Shown here one piece after another: positions 32,244-44,000 of a stretch of 64,000 bases of DNA. This DNA is from Lucifuga dentata. Taxonomy: Eukaryota > Chordata > Actinopteri > Ophidiiformes > Bythitidae. Under the pieces are notes generated by a model, which did no database searches, was not told the DNA's origin, and worked only from the letters and a program-made list of their open reading frames with translations. A program made the translations under genes and the position numbers. Within the stretch, counting starts at the first letter, position 1, and each line of letters begins with the position of its first letter. Location of the stretch: positions 48,225 through 112,224 of the forward strand of contig VXCM01002097.1 in assembly GCA_014773175.1 (NCBI GenBank), read 5' to 3'.

Positions 32244-34772
32244 TTAACGTTTTCTTTTCTTTCTCTCGTTACGTTTATTCCCAGCAGACGTCTGTTTCAT
32301 CTCAGCGGACGCCTGACTCTTCTCCTTCATCAGCTCCTCCCGTGCGATGGGTTCGATGATGGTGCCCAGCCGGGTGACCACCTTCGGCTTGGTGAGCTTT
32401 TTGACCGTCCGCTCGGTGTTCCAGGTGCGTCCCAGCGGGGAGCGCACGGTGCTCTCAAACTGTGCGTGGTTCTCAAAGGGAAACGGGAGCGAGTTGACCT
32501 GGTGGAGGCTGGTGGAGCTGTTCCTCTTCTCTGAGATGATGACGCTGGGCAGGTTCTGATCCTTCCTCGGAGGTGGCGGCTCGGGCTTCAGCCTGAACCT
32601 CTTGCGTTTGCAGCNGACGCTGGGCAGGTTCTGATCCTTCCTCGGAGGTGGCGGCTCGGGCTTCAGCCTGAATCTCTTGCGTTTGCAGCTGGATGGTTTA
32701 ATGCCAAGTCCTCCCCACTCGCCCCACCCAGGAAGCGTCAGGTCCACCACCTTCGGCTTCCCCTCGTCCTCCTGCTTCCTTTTGTCCTTAAGGAAATCTG
32801 CAATGACGTCATCCCCTGCAAAGGCCTCTTTAATCAGGCCCCTCTGGTCCTCCTTTTCATCCGAGTCCTCGGCGTCCTCGATCGTTGGAGCAAGTGGGAC
32901 TTGGATGCTCTTTACCTCCTTGGTGAGAACTTCTTTCAGCTCAATCCCCCTCTTTCTTCTTCTGTTGTTTTTGTCTGCCTCCGGAGGGTTGGAGGGCAGG
33001 TTTTCTGGTACTGGGGGCTGCTGGGGCTGAACAGGATCTTCATCGATGGCTGCCTCCTCCTGACTGAGGAGCTCCACATCCTCCAGCGTCCTGATCCTCA
33101 TCAGTCCTTCCTCCAGCTGACCTGCAGCCTCTGTGTGCTCAGTGTTTGCTGTTATCTCAGCTTGTTCAGCTTCCACCTCCCGGCGGCTGTCTGCGATCCC
33201 TCGGTAAAGGTNTGCTGTTATCTCAGCTTGTTCAGCTTCCACCTCCCGGCGGCTGTCTGCGATCCCTCGGTAAAGGTTTGTGAACTGTGAAAGCTCCTCT
33301 TCCTCTTTGTCAGAAGTGTCCAGGTCTTCAACTTCCTCTTTGTTCTCCTCCACAGTCTCTTTATCATTTACAGATATTAGTGGCTCTTTGTCAGACTCTT
33401 CAGCCTGACGCAATTTGCGCCTGTTGTCAAACTCTCTGAGGAGTACTTCCTCCTCCGTTTCCTGAATCTCCTCCTCCTCATCTTCTTCAGCTGTATTTCC
33501 AGACACGCTGGGCTCATCATCTGCTGTAAGATCCACACAGTCATTCCTCTCTTTCTCTGAGGGATCTTCAGAGAGTTTACCTCTCATCCACGGATTTATC
33601 GAATCTGGTCCTCCTTCTGCATCATTTACAAAATCTGGCAGCATCTCTGCATCTTCCGCCTCTTCTTTATCCTCTTCCTCCTCCTCATTATTCAGTGAGG
33701 TCACCAGCTTCTGGGTCAGATCTTTGTTCACTTCCAGCTGCTGCTGCATAGCTTTGCGGGCCCCCTCATCATATTTGGCCATGATTGCCTTTGACTTGGC
33801 CCATTTTCCGCTGTTCTGATGTTTCAGCGACATCCTCTCCTGCATCCTCGCCACCTCCATCTTGTTCAGCTCCTCTAAGGCAGCAGCTGGGTTTGTTTTC
33901 ACCATTTCATCAAACTTCTTCAGGAATTCCTTGCGCTTTGCCTTATTTTGCACTTTATGGTATTTCTTGCTCTTGATTTTCCTCTCTCTCCGGGCTTTAG
34001 CTTCGTAGTAGGACTGCAGAGCCCGAAATTTCTGCAGCTCTGCACGGCGGATCTTGGCTTCCTCCAGGCTCATGGCTTTCAGAGAGGCCTCCTCTATAGG
34101 GGTCAGGACAGGGTCGTGAATGGGCTGCTTGTTGGCGGACAGCAGAGCAAGTATCTCCTGCTCGAGCGGTGTTTGTGACTTCCAGCCAGTCACAACCTTC
34201 TCCATGGGTCTGGGTCCTGAGGGCTCCTGGTTCAGGGGAAAGACCAGCTGCTCGGCCCTCTGGTTCTGCCTGATTATACTCTTCCAGCGGCTCACCTCTG
34301 TTGCAGCTTTCTGAAATGCCACATCTCTCTGGATCCTCTCACTCTCCTGTTTGCTGAGGGGGGATTCAATGGTTTTACTTTTGTGCTGCAGGTCTTGCAG
34401 CAGTTTCTTGGTCTTGTTTGGGACATCTGGGGTTGTGTCCATAGACCCAATGAGGTCGGACAGGTCGATTTTGTCGCCCTCCCCCTCAGCATTGACTGTG
34501 AATTCAGACATCTGGATGGCCGCCTCGGATCTCTCTCCCAGCTTTTTCTTCCTCTTACCTCCAAGGGCACTGATGGCCTCCAGCAGCTTTTGACGTCTTC
34601 TCTCATCTTCGCCGCTGTCCTCTTCCTCCTCCTCCTCACTTGTATTGTTTTCATGCGCCTCTTCATCGTCGTCGTCGTAAGCCACTTCCGGTTTCACTGG
34701 TGCGCACTTATCTCTCACTTTTAAAGTCTTTCGGCTCTTTTTACTCACTTTCTTTTTGGTAATCTTAGCCAT
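32244..34772 (-). CDS. utp14a: U3 snoRNA-associated protein 14 homologue, intronless
   Basis: Nucleolar component of the SSU processome needed for 18S rRNA maturation; the yeast protein activates the helicase Dhr1. One uninterrupted frame from MAKITKKKVSK. Features: acidic N-terminal tract, KLLEAISALGGKRKKKLGER, the core KARRERKIKSKKYHKVQNKA, MSLKHQNSGKWAKSKAIMAK, a DSINPWM motif, IKEAFAGDDVIADFLKDKR, VDLTLPGWGEWGGLGIKPS and a basic C-terminus. Two assembly duplications add 75 bp (N 32615) and 66 bp (N 33212), both in frame; collapsing them gives about 795 residues (human UTP14A: 771). No intron is present although human UTP14A is multi-exon. It lies between insig2 and ccdc93, which are direct neighbours in human, so it may be a functional retrocopy. 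It shares a 267-bp promoter with ccdc93. Confidence 0.96.
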   Translation of the reverse strand: MAKITKKKVSKKSRKTLKVRDKCAPVKPEVAYDDDDEEAHENNTSEEEEEEDSGEDERRRQKLLEAISALGGKRKKKLGERSEAAIQMSEFTVNAEGEGDKIDLSDLIGSMDTTPDVPNKTKKLLQDLQHKSKTIESPLSKQESERIQRDVAFQKAATEVSRWKSIIRQNQRAEQLVFPLNQEPSGPRPMEKVVTGWKSQTPLEQEILALLSANKQPIHDPVLTPIEEASLKAMSLEEAKIRRAELQKFRALQSYYEAKARRERKIKSKKYHKVQNKAKRKEFLKKFDEMVKTNPAAALEELNKMEVARMQERMSLKHQNSGKWAKSKAIMAKYDEGARKAMQQQLEVNKDLTQKLVTSLNNEEEEEDKEEAEDAEMLPDFVNDAEGGPDSINPWMRGKLSEDPSEKERNDCVDLTADDEPSVSGNTAEEDEEEEIQETEEEVLLREFDNRRKLRQAEESDKEPLISVNDKETVEENKEEVEDLDTSDKEEEELSQFTNLYRGIADSRREVEAEQAEITAXLYRGIADSRREVEAEQAEITANTEHTEAAGQLEEGLMRIRTLEDVELLSQEEAAIDEDPVQPQQPPVPENLPSNPPEADKNNRRRKRGIELKEVLTKEVKSIQVPLAPTIEDAEDSDEKEDQRGLIKEAFAGDDVIADFLKDKRKQEDEGKPKVVDLTLPGWGEWGGLGIKPSSCKRKRFRLKPEPPPPRKDQNLPSVXCKRKRFRLKPEPPPPRKDQNLPSVIISEKRNSSTSLHQVNSLPFPFENHAQFESTVRSPLGRTWNTERTVKKLTKPKVVTRLGTIIEPIAREELMKEKSQASAEMKQTSAGNKRNERKKRKR
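32541..32689. other. Assembly-seam duplication in utp14 (C-terminal part)
   Basis: Two 74-bp copies flank N 32615. They differ at one base ('gaacctctt' against 'gaatctctt'), which suggests contigs from two haplotypes or a sequencing error. Frame kept. Confidence 0.95.
33147..33277. other. Assembly-seam duplication in utp14 (middle)
   Basis: Two 65-bp copies flank N 33212. Frame kept, adding 22 false residues. Confidence 0.95.
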
Positions 34773-35039
34773 GCTGATACTATCACTGCCGGAGTGGGCT
34801 GTAGTGTACACACGTGTGCCGTTAACAGATAAGTTGTCGTAAAAATCGTCGCAATGTATGTTAAGCTGTCGCAAAGTAGCTGCCTCTTCTTCTTGCCAAT
34901 GTTTTGAATCTGTGGCTGATTTTTGCTGATCTCGAGGCTCTCTCTACTGGTCAAAGCGGTGAATGCATCAATCTCCGGTAACTTCCTGTAAAGTCTGCGG
35001 ATCACCTGCTGCGATCACGTGATTCATCATTTTTTCAAC
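34773..35039. promoter_or_regulatory. Bidirectional promoter utp14 / ccdc93
   Basis: The two start codons are 267 bp apart and point away from each other. The interval holds an ETS-type ACTTCCTG (34981-34988) and a palindromic E-box TCACGTGA (35015-35022), 18 bases before the ccdc93 ATG. The E-box suits USF, MYC or TFE3/MITF factors. No TATA box is seen. ETS plus E-box without TATA is common for housekeeping bidirectional promoters. Confidence 0.65.
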
Positions 35040-38000
35040 ATGGCGGCGGCTGCATCTGTTTTCCAGAGAGTGAGAACTGGATCTAAAATAGGCGCTCAGT
35101 ATGACCAGGAAGGAAACCTCATTCAGGTAAAGGAAAAAAAGTGTTTTAGTCGGGTAACGTTAATTTTATTCTGTATTCTGACGCTGTTTGCTTGTTTAAA
35201 CTCTGCTGGGCTGTGGGTTAGCTAGCTTTGCTAACAGGAGAGTTGATAGCCAAACAAGCTAACGGAGCGTTGTCGTAACATTAGCGGAAAGAAAGTGCAG
35301 TATTTGGAATTAGCTGGATTTCTGCATTACTTACTCACCAGAAGTGTTCTAAACTTAATCTAAGTTACATGACAAAAAGCACAAATCTTCATCGCAGCTG
35401 ATGTGTTTTGAAATGCCTAAAACAGTCCAGATTTTAACGCAACAAGAATCCAATGACATGACCTGAAGACGGCTGTTAATGCAAGAAATCGAGGAAATAT
35501 TGATGAAGCAGTTTTGTTGAGAGGATGACGGCATGTTTGGTTTCAGGTGGAGATACGAGAGGATGAAGAGCAGAGCGTCAAGCTGGCAGAAATCCTGGAG
35601 CTCCTGCTGGCAGCTGGATATTTCAGAGCCCGAATCAAAGGACTGTCGCCTTTCGACAAGGTGTGCACAGGCCTCATTTTCCTTTAACAGCAGTGTCTAT
35701 TTATGCATCTTTAATTAAATGACTTTACTTATTAAAAGCAATAATGATATTTGGAAATGAGTGTTGGTGGTAAAACCAGCCAGTCTGCACTGCTGTATAC
35801 CAAACCAAAAAGACCAGAGAGGAAAGTTTGAATATTGGTGTGTCTAGTTCTCTCTGGGCTGGAACTGGATGTTGTTTGAACTATTTAGAAACAGTCTAAT
35901 AGTAATTATAATGCATAAATCTAATAGTAATTGAAATCAAGATGCTGCCATTGCGTCAGTAAAATCTCCAGCTTCATTCTGCTTGTTTCTTCCGTCTCTT
36001 CAGGTGGTTGGAGGGATGACCTGGTGCATCACCACATGTAACTTTGACATCGATGTGGATCTTCTTTTCCAGGAAAACTCAACCATTGGCCAAAAAATGT
36101 AAGCAGCTCTGACTGGGGCTCAGGCACTACAGACATCATTTCTATGTTATAAGTTGTTATAATTTATTTATGGCTTCAAATACGGGCGGTAAACTTGTTT
36201 CAGTCAGCGATGAATGCCTTGTGTCTGCTTACAGAGCCTTGACAGAGAAAATAGTTTCTGTTCTGCCAAAGATGAAATGCCCTCATCGCCTGGAGCCGCA
36301 TCAAATCCAGGGACTGGATTTTATCCATATTTTCCCAGTTATTCAGGTGAGAGAATTTGTTATCAACTGGGACGCAATTTTATTTTTTTCAGTTGGATAT
36401 TTAGCGCCATTTGTAGCCTTTTATTGATAAATGGTGATAGTACAATAATTATATGTATTATGTTTCTGATTTATCTGCAGAACATTTCTTTCCTACATCA
36501 GTGAGGTTAAATTAAGGTTTTGGATGAAATTTGGATCAGCTGACTAGATTTTGGCGATGAGCTGGAATCGGAGACAGTTTACTTTTCTTTAGCTGTGTGC
36601 TGCAGTCGAGCATTTGGGAATTTTTTATTTTTAATTTTTTTGACTGGGAAATCAAACCCGGCAGAGGATTGCTGTTTGTGGAGGTTTGTTCTGCATCGGC
36701 TGGATCGTAGTTTGTTGAATAGCTGTGTGTTGTCTCCTCTCAGTGGCTGGTGAAGCGAGCGATAGAGACCAGAGAGGAGATGGGTGACTATGTGAGGGTG
36801 TACTCCATATCTCAGTTCCAGAAGACCCACAACCTCCCAGAGGTAACTTCCAGACATAAAACCATGCATCAACCACTTTCACATTATTACCGGCTACTAA
36901 AGGGTAGATATTTGTATTTATTCCTTAAAGGGTGAGTTTGCAGAAGACCAATAAATACCCACATACAAATTAAAGGACCATACTGTCCATTTTGCATGTT
37001 TGAGCCTAATATATTCAATTTTCATACGTTACTGACAATCATTTTCCAAAGGATAAAACCGTATTTCAGCTTTCCTGCAAAATCTCTTAATCTTTCAAAA
37101 TCAAATATTCAAGTGATACACCCACCTTAAAAATCCATGTTTCTCCTGCTAATAGTTACACAGCCTTATGAAGTCACGGTCCTTTAAATTTTTCCATAAA
37201 CGCAGGTCTTCTTTTGGGACTATATTCCCCGGTGGAGGCATACATTCACTCCACGCTTTTTATTGAGCTTAAACACTAAAATTACATAACTTCTAAAAAA
37301 ACCTGAATACACGTCTTGTTGGTGATGATGGATTACCTATCCCAAGAACGTTTACAGTATCAACAAGTTGATTTTAATAGCAGAATGAACTGAAACCAAT
37401 GGAGGTCTGGAAGGTAGGAAAAACATTTTTAATTCACCATTCCAGTAGTATGCTTTGGGAAATGATTGTCAGTAACGTTACATGTATGAAATTTAATATA
37501 CAGTATTAGGCTCAAACATGCTAAATGGGTGGTATGGTCCTTTAATGTTGCTGACAACTTCCAAAACATAAAACCGTATTTTAGTTTACTGTTTCTTTGC
37601 CAGATCTCCTAATCTTTCAAAATCAAATTTCAGATGAAAATTTAATGTTTTCCCCCCAACATGCTTGTCTGAATGTAGAAGGGATGGTTTTTAATTTAAA
37701 CCTGTCTTCTGCTGGGATTATATTCTCTGGAGGAGACATACATGTTCTTCTGTACAGCTCCGTGTTGGATCAGCTAAATAAAGTTACTTCAACAAAAAAT
37801 TTAATATACTTCCTGTTCACTGTGATGGATTAATTATCTCAATCACATGTCAAGTCTCTACACATTTATTTTTAATAGTATACTAAACTGAAACAAATGG
37901 CAGTCTGGAAGGTAGGAAAAGCAATTTAAACTCTTCCACTCCAGTAGCATGTTTTGGGAAATTCTTGTCAGTAATATAACGTGTGCAGGTTGTTTATATT

Positions 38001-41000
38001 GGGTGAAACATGCAAAACCACCAGAATGGTCCTTAACTGTCCCTCCTTGGGTTTGTTCAGCCATGTTGGGAGCCGTCCAATCAGAGCTGCTGTTGATGTG
38101 TGTGCATGTTTCAGGATGAAGAGTTTCTCCAGAGGAAGGACAGGACGGTCAGAGCCGTTCTGGACGTGTTGGTAAGTTATGAATACGTCTGATTCTGGTA
38201 ACGACAGATAAATCTAACGACTTAATGAGAAGAGTCCGTTTTTGTACGTTTTTAGTGTTGCAGGTTGTTCCAGCTTCACTTTACGTTGAGTTTATCTTCC
38301 TGAGCTGAAATGTTTTACAGGAAGTTTATAAACCTCAGAGGAAGTACAGGAGACAGACGGACGCAGAGGAGCTGCTGGACGAGGAGTCCAGAGTCCACGC
38401 CACGCTGCTGGAGTACGGCAGGTCAGATCTGTCTCTGTTTCCTCTCTGTGTCCCTCTGTCTCTCTTTCTCTCTTCCTCTTTCCCCCTTCCCTCTCCCTCA
38501 TTTCTCTCTCCCCGTCTCTCTTCCTTTCTGTTTCCTCCCTGTCTCTTCATATCTCCCCTTCTCTTTGTTGTCTTTTTATCTCTTCCTCTCCCCCTCCCTT
38601 TCCCCCTTCCGTCTGTTTTCTCTCTTCCTCCCTNTGTCTTTTTATCTCTTCCTCTCCCCCTCCCTTTCCCCCTTCCGTCTGTTTTCTCTCTTCCTCCCTC
38701 ATCATCTCTCCCTCATGTCTCTCTCCCCATCTCTCTTCCTCTCTTTTTCTGTTTCCTCCCTACCTCTTCACGTCTCTCTCTGTTTCTGTCTCACTCTGAC
38801 TCTGTTTTCTGTCTCTTTGTTTCTCTCCCTCCCTTGTCTGTCTCTTTCCATTCTCTCTCTCTTTTTCTTTCTCTGGCTCTCTTCCCCTTTTTCTCTCCTC
38901 TCTTTCTTTTTATCCCACCCCTCCAATTTTGACAGAATAAATGAAGTCGTTGTAAACGTCCGTCACATGACCACTCTCTGAGTCTAGAGGCTCCATAGTT
39001 TCCTGTCACACCTGTAAACTCTCTCTCTTCCTGCTGCTCGGGTTAATGCCGTCACACCTCACGTTCACTTCCTCACCTCTCTGACGTCTTCTTTTCTCAT
39101 CCTCATCCGTCCATCCGTAATAGAATGTCAGATTTCCTGCTGTAAGTATGAGCGTGTGCAGCCTGTGTGTTTCGTGTGGTGCAGGTCAGAGAATGCAGAT
39201 ATTACACGCATGATGGCTGCAAACTGTTGTGCTGCTTCCGTGCTTTCATTTCACTGGATTGTTTTGGAGTTTGTCTCTTTGCAGATTGTCTGACTGACAT
39301 CCTCATGATTTGAAGCTGCATGCTGTTTGGAGCGTTTCCACAGTTTTAGACACGTATGAGCGCTCATTAACACTTTTCTCCCGTTTCCTTTTTTCTCTCC
39401 AGGCGGTATGGATTCAGCAAACAGTTGAAACAAGACGATGTAGGTATTTCAGATATTCATCCATGAAATATTCATTAGTTATTAACCCTATAAATACTTT
39501 GCTCTATGGCAGGGACTCAATTATAAATCTTAAAGGTCCACAAAGAAAATTTTCAACAAGACAAAGGTCCATTTATTAATCAGTCAAGCCAGAGTCGGAC
39601 TGTGTCCCATCCCGTCTCTCCCGATGGCCAATCCAACCTAGTCAAACTACCTGCTGAGGAAACTGTCAACTCTCAATGAGCCCAATACCGTGTCAGCCAT
39701 CGTTGTCATGGAGATGACGGGACGCTGAATGTGATTGGACCAAACCAAAGCAAAGTAGACATTCTCACAGAGTGGAGCAGGCGGACATTCGGAGCGCTGC
39801 TTGCAGTGGAGAAAGCAGAGAGTTTTGACTCGTTGCATCGCAGCAACGTCTCACAGATAATACAGATAAAACATTTGAGAAGTATGATTTGCTCAGAGTC
39901 AGAGTCAGTTGTGGTTCGGTCCGATCTGGACCGGAGTCTGGACTTTGAGGATGACTGCTCTATGGTGATTTCAAATTCAAAGCTTTTGCAGGTGTTTCAC
40001 TGCTTCTGCCCTCACGTTGTATCGTATCGTATCCTTCGATCCTGTGACCCGATAGTCCTGCACTTTCTCAAGAAATAAAACGGTGTGATGCAATACTGAG
40101 GGGAGCAGTAGTTTCAACTTTTAAGAAGCGATATCAGCAGTGCAGTGATGGTGACAACCAGAAAGATGGCTGAAAGTTACGAGGAAAAGTTATTCAAGCA
40201 CATCAGAAAGTTTCCCTGTTTATACGACGCCTCTGCACCGCCACAGTTATGCTGCCAGAATAGCTGAATTCATCATTCTCGTGTTGACATCTTTGTTTAA
40301 AATGTAAATGTAAATTGTTGAGTAAAATTGGTTTTTTTTTTTTTTTTTTTTTNGTTTTTTTTTTTTTTTTTTGTTAAAGGTGTTCATTGCCAAACAGAAT
40401 GATGTTTCAGCCTTCCTCTTTATTACCTCATATTGATTTAAAGTACAAGCTGATATGAGAGTAACTCTTCTCACATAGCCGCTGTGTTTTCATGTTTGTA
40501 TTTAATAGAGAATAATCCAGACCTTATCCTGAAAATCCACATAAATCGGATTACAAGCATTTATGTTTTCAGTTTGCTGTCTGTTAACACTTGGATGTAA
40601 ATGAGTAGTTTGATTTTAAAGTTTCAATTTGTGTATGTTTTAGCATTTATTGCTGTAACTTCCTCTTCCTGTCGTACTTCCTCCAGGTGGACGGGCAGAA
40701 AGCATCATTGGCCGGTGGCTCCCAGGCCACACCCACTGGAATGAAGGAGGTGTCAGAAGAAGACGACCTGCAGGCAGCAGAGGAGGTGAACTCTACACTT
40801 AAAGGACCATACCGTCCATTTTGCATGTTTGAGTCTAATATATCCAATTTTCATACATGTTACGTTACTGCCAATCATTTCCCAAAGGATAAAACCGTAT
40901 TTCAGCTTTCCTGATATTTTGCTAAATCTCTTAATCTTTCAAAATCAAATATTCAAGTGATACACCCACCTTAAAAATCCATGTTTCTCCTGCTAATAGT

Positions 41001-44000
41001 TACACAGCCTTATGAAGTCGCGCTCCTTTAAATTTTTCTATAAACGCAGGTCTTCTTTTGGGACTATATTCCCCGGTGGAGGCACACATTCACGCCAGGC
41101 TTTTTATTGAGCTTAAACACTAAAATTACATAACTTCTAAAAAACCTGAATACACGTCTTGTTGGTGATGATGGATTACCTATCCCAAGAACGTTTCCAG
41201 TATCAACAAGTTGATTTTAATAGCAGAATGAACTGAAACCAATGGAGGTCTGGAAGGTAGGAAAAACATTTTTAATTCACTGTTCCAGTAGTATGCTTTG
41301 GGAAATGGTTGTCAGTAATGTGACATGTATTAAAATTGAATATATTAGGCTCAAACATGGAAAATGGGTGGTATGGTCCTTTAAATAATATAAAGAGTTT
41401 AATACCTGTAAACAAATAATAAACCCAATATGAATAGAGTCTAGCAGTATTTAGAAGCTATAAACAAGTAAATAAATTGTCGTCATCATGTTTTTCCTCT
41501 CAGATGCGCATCAAAACTCTAATGACCAGCATGGCTGCCATGGCAAATGAGGAGGTATGCAGCAGGAGTTTCTTTCTCTTCATCTTTTCTGTATTGAATC
41601 GCTGCAGTGACTCTGCTGGTCTTTGAGCTCTTCTTCTAACCAAAACGTATTCTTACATCTCAGGATTACTATGTTTCCTCTGTTGTCAAGACTCTCCTTT
41701 TCAGCTCCATATTAAGCATCTTTGAATTAAATCTTATTCTACCCCTCCATTCATCAGGAAATTGTCTAAAACATACATGTAACGTGTTCATTTTATAAGT
41801 CCAAAGCTGTTTTCTGCAGGGGAAGCTGACGGCGAGTGCAGTGGGTCAGATCGTGGGCCTGCAGTCTGAGGAGATCAAACAGATCGCTTCTGAGTATGCT
41901 GAAAAGGTGAGCGGCAGTGACATTTCACCGATCCCCGCCTTTATGGTGAGGTCAGAGGTCAGAGTCAAACTCAGCTGCAAAACTGTGAGAAAGGTTCTAG
42001 CAGAAGGGTGGATGCTCACCTAAATAGCTCCTGTTAAAGCTAAAAATCCTAACATGCTGCTGTCAGTCTTTACTTTTGAAAAGGATTTTGAGTTAGTGGA
42101 TTGCAACAGATGCAATATTTTTATTAGCAGAAAAGTCTTTAACTTTTTACATCGAATGTGTAAAAGATTGTGTACCATATTTAAAATGTGTGATGGAATT
42201 TTTTTTTTTTTTTTTTTTGTCTTCCTGTATCTGGTTAGACAATATGAAAAAAAAAAAAGGAAATTTATGAGAAGTTGGATTCTCAATTACCTGAAAAAAT
42301 AACAAAAATCAAATTCTGTATCAGTAAAAGGGAATCTGAAAATTAGTAAAATTTTAAACCCTATTTTAAAATCCTGAATCCAAATCACAACTAAACTGGA
42401 ACGTCTCAATGAAAAACAAACTCCAGGATAATGAAATTCTATGGAGAATTGTTTTAATGCAAATTCTGCATGGATGGAGTTTTGATGAAGCATCATCAAG
42501 CCATCATGAGCTTCTGTTGAAACCGTCCTGAATTCTTTGATTCTAGTTGCAGACATTTTGCAGAAGTTTTACCAGGATCTTATTTTTGTGACTGACTTTT
42601 AGTTGATTTTGTAAAAAGCAACAAGCCCATATGTGTGTTGCTGTTTTTTACCTTGCTGGTATTTCTCCGTGCAGCAGTCAGAGCTGTCGTCAGAGGATCG
42701 TTCAGAGCGCTTCGGCCCGCTGCAGCAGCACCGCCGGGCCGTGGCCTCGCTCAACAAGCAGATCCAGCAGAAGACCAAGCAGCTGGAGGAGGTCTGCAAA
42801 ACCCTCCACTCTGTACAACGAGGAAATATAACATATTCTGATTAGTGTTATTTTTTTATGTGTTAATGTTTGTGTTTACAGCTGCAAGCCAAACACACAG
42901 AGATGAAGCCGGGGAGTGATGAGGCCAAAAGAAAGCTGATGGAGGTAACGCAAAGATGAAATACCCAAAACCAGCTGAGATGCATTTTTATTTTGAAGTG
43001 TAGCTTAAACTACAGCTGAAAATCTGGTTTTCTTCACCTTCTGTTGCAAGTTTGTCCACGACTAGTGTTACTTATGGGTGTGTTAAAATGTGCTGTGCAG
43101 CATCTGTAACACACCCAACAATGACGTCACTGAACACACACTCAGTACACGACTGCGTCACTGCAGTTAGATGAGAATTTCAACTGCTGCAGGTCAGAAA
43201 CACAAGAGTTTCAGCAGCAGGTTCAGTTACTGTTTAAGGATCTGATGCAGACATTCTGATGTGAAAGAAAAAGAAAAAAGTGTTTTTCAAAATTATATTC
43301 TGTCACCATAAAAGGTCTCAGTGTGGTTGTTTTGGTCTGAATCCATGTGGAATTTCTGTTTTCACACCTACCGAAAGGAGTCGGAATTTTGATTCAATCA
43401 GGCCAAATCGTGTTGATATGAAAACACCCCAAGAGAAGAAATTGATGCTAATGGATGAGTTTAAAGAGGAACTTAACCGTGTTTTTGCTGACCTCTAGTG
43501 GTTGAAGTTCTCATCTTGTTGCAGAGTGACTCTGGTCTGTTCAGTTCATGATGGCTGCAGATGTTTCTGAAGAGCTAAAACCAGCTGAATCAAAGGAAGC
43601 TGCATCACTTCTAACAACGTCTTTGGATATTTTTTTTAAATAAGGAACAATGACAGTTTATTTTCCTTACAAATCAAACAGTGGTTGCAAATTTATTGCA
43701 AATGGTGGGAAAAAACTTGTTCACATATTGCGTTTTAGGCATTTTGACTTGCATAAGTTTTTGAACTACACTAAGTTTGTTTTGTTTTTTTTTTCCCTCT
43801 ATATCTTCTCAGGCCACAGAGCTCTCTGAGAAACTGGACGAAGAACTGAAGACTTTAGCAGAAGCTGAAGCAGAAGCTGACAGCAGGTGAATCTCCAGTG
43901 ATTTCTGTCTCCATTATGTGTTTCCTCCTGCATCTTAACAAAACAAAAACAAAAAAAAAAACATACTGTTATTTGATTTCTTGAAGAAATCTCAGGATAA

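Noticed and set aside
34292..34666. Arg-rich frame antisense or offset to utp14
   Set aside because: Shifted reading of utp14 codons; the true frame is complete and recognised.
38310..38981. 223-residue Leu/Ser/Pro-rich plus-strand frame and Arg/Glu-rich minus frames
   Set aside because: Created by the polypyrimidine tract of ccdc93 intron 7 and lengthened by the assembly seam; low complexity only.
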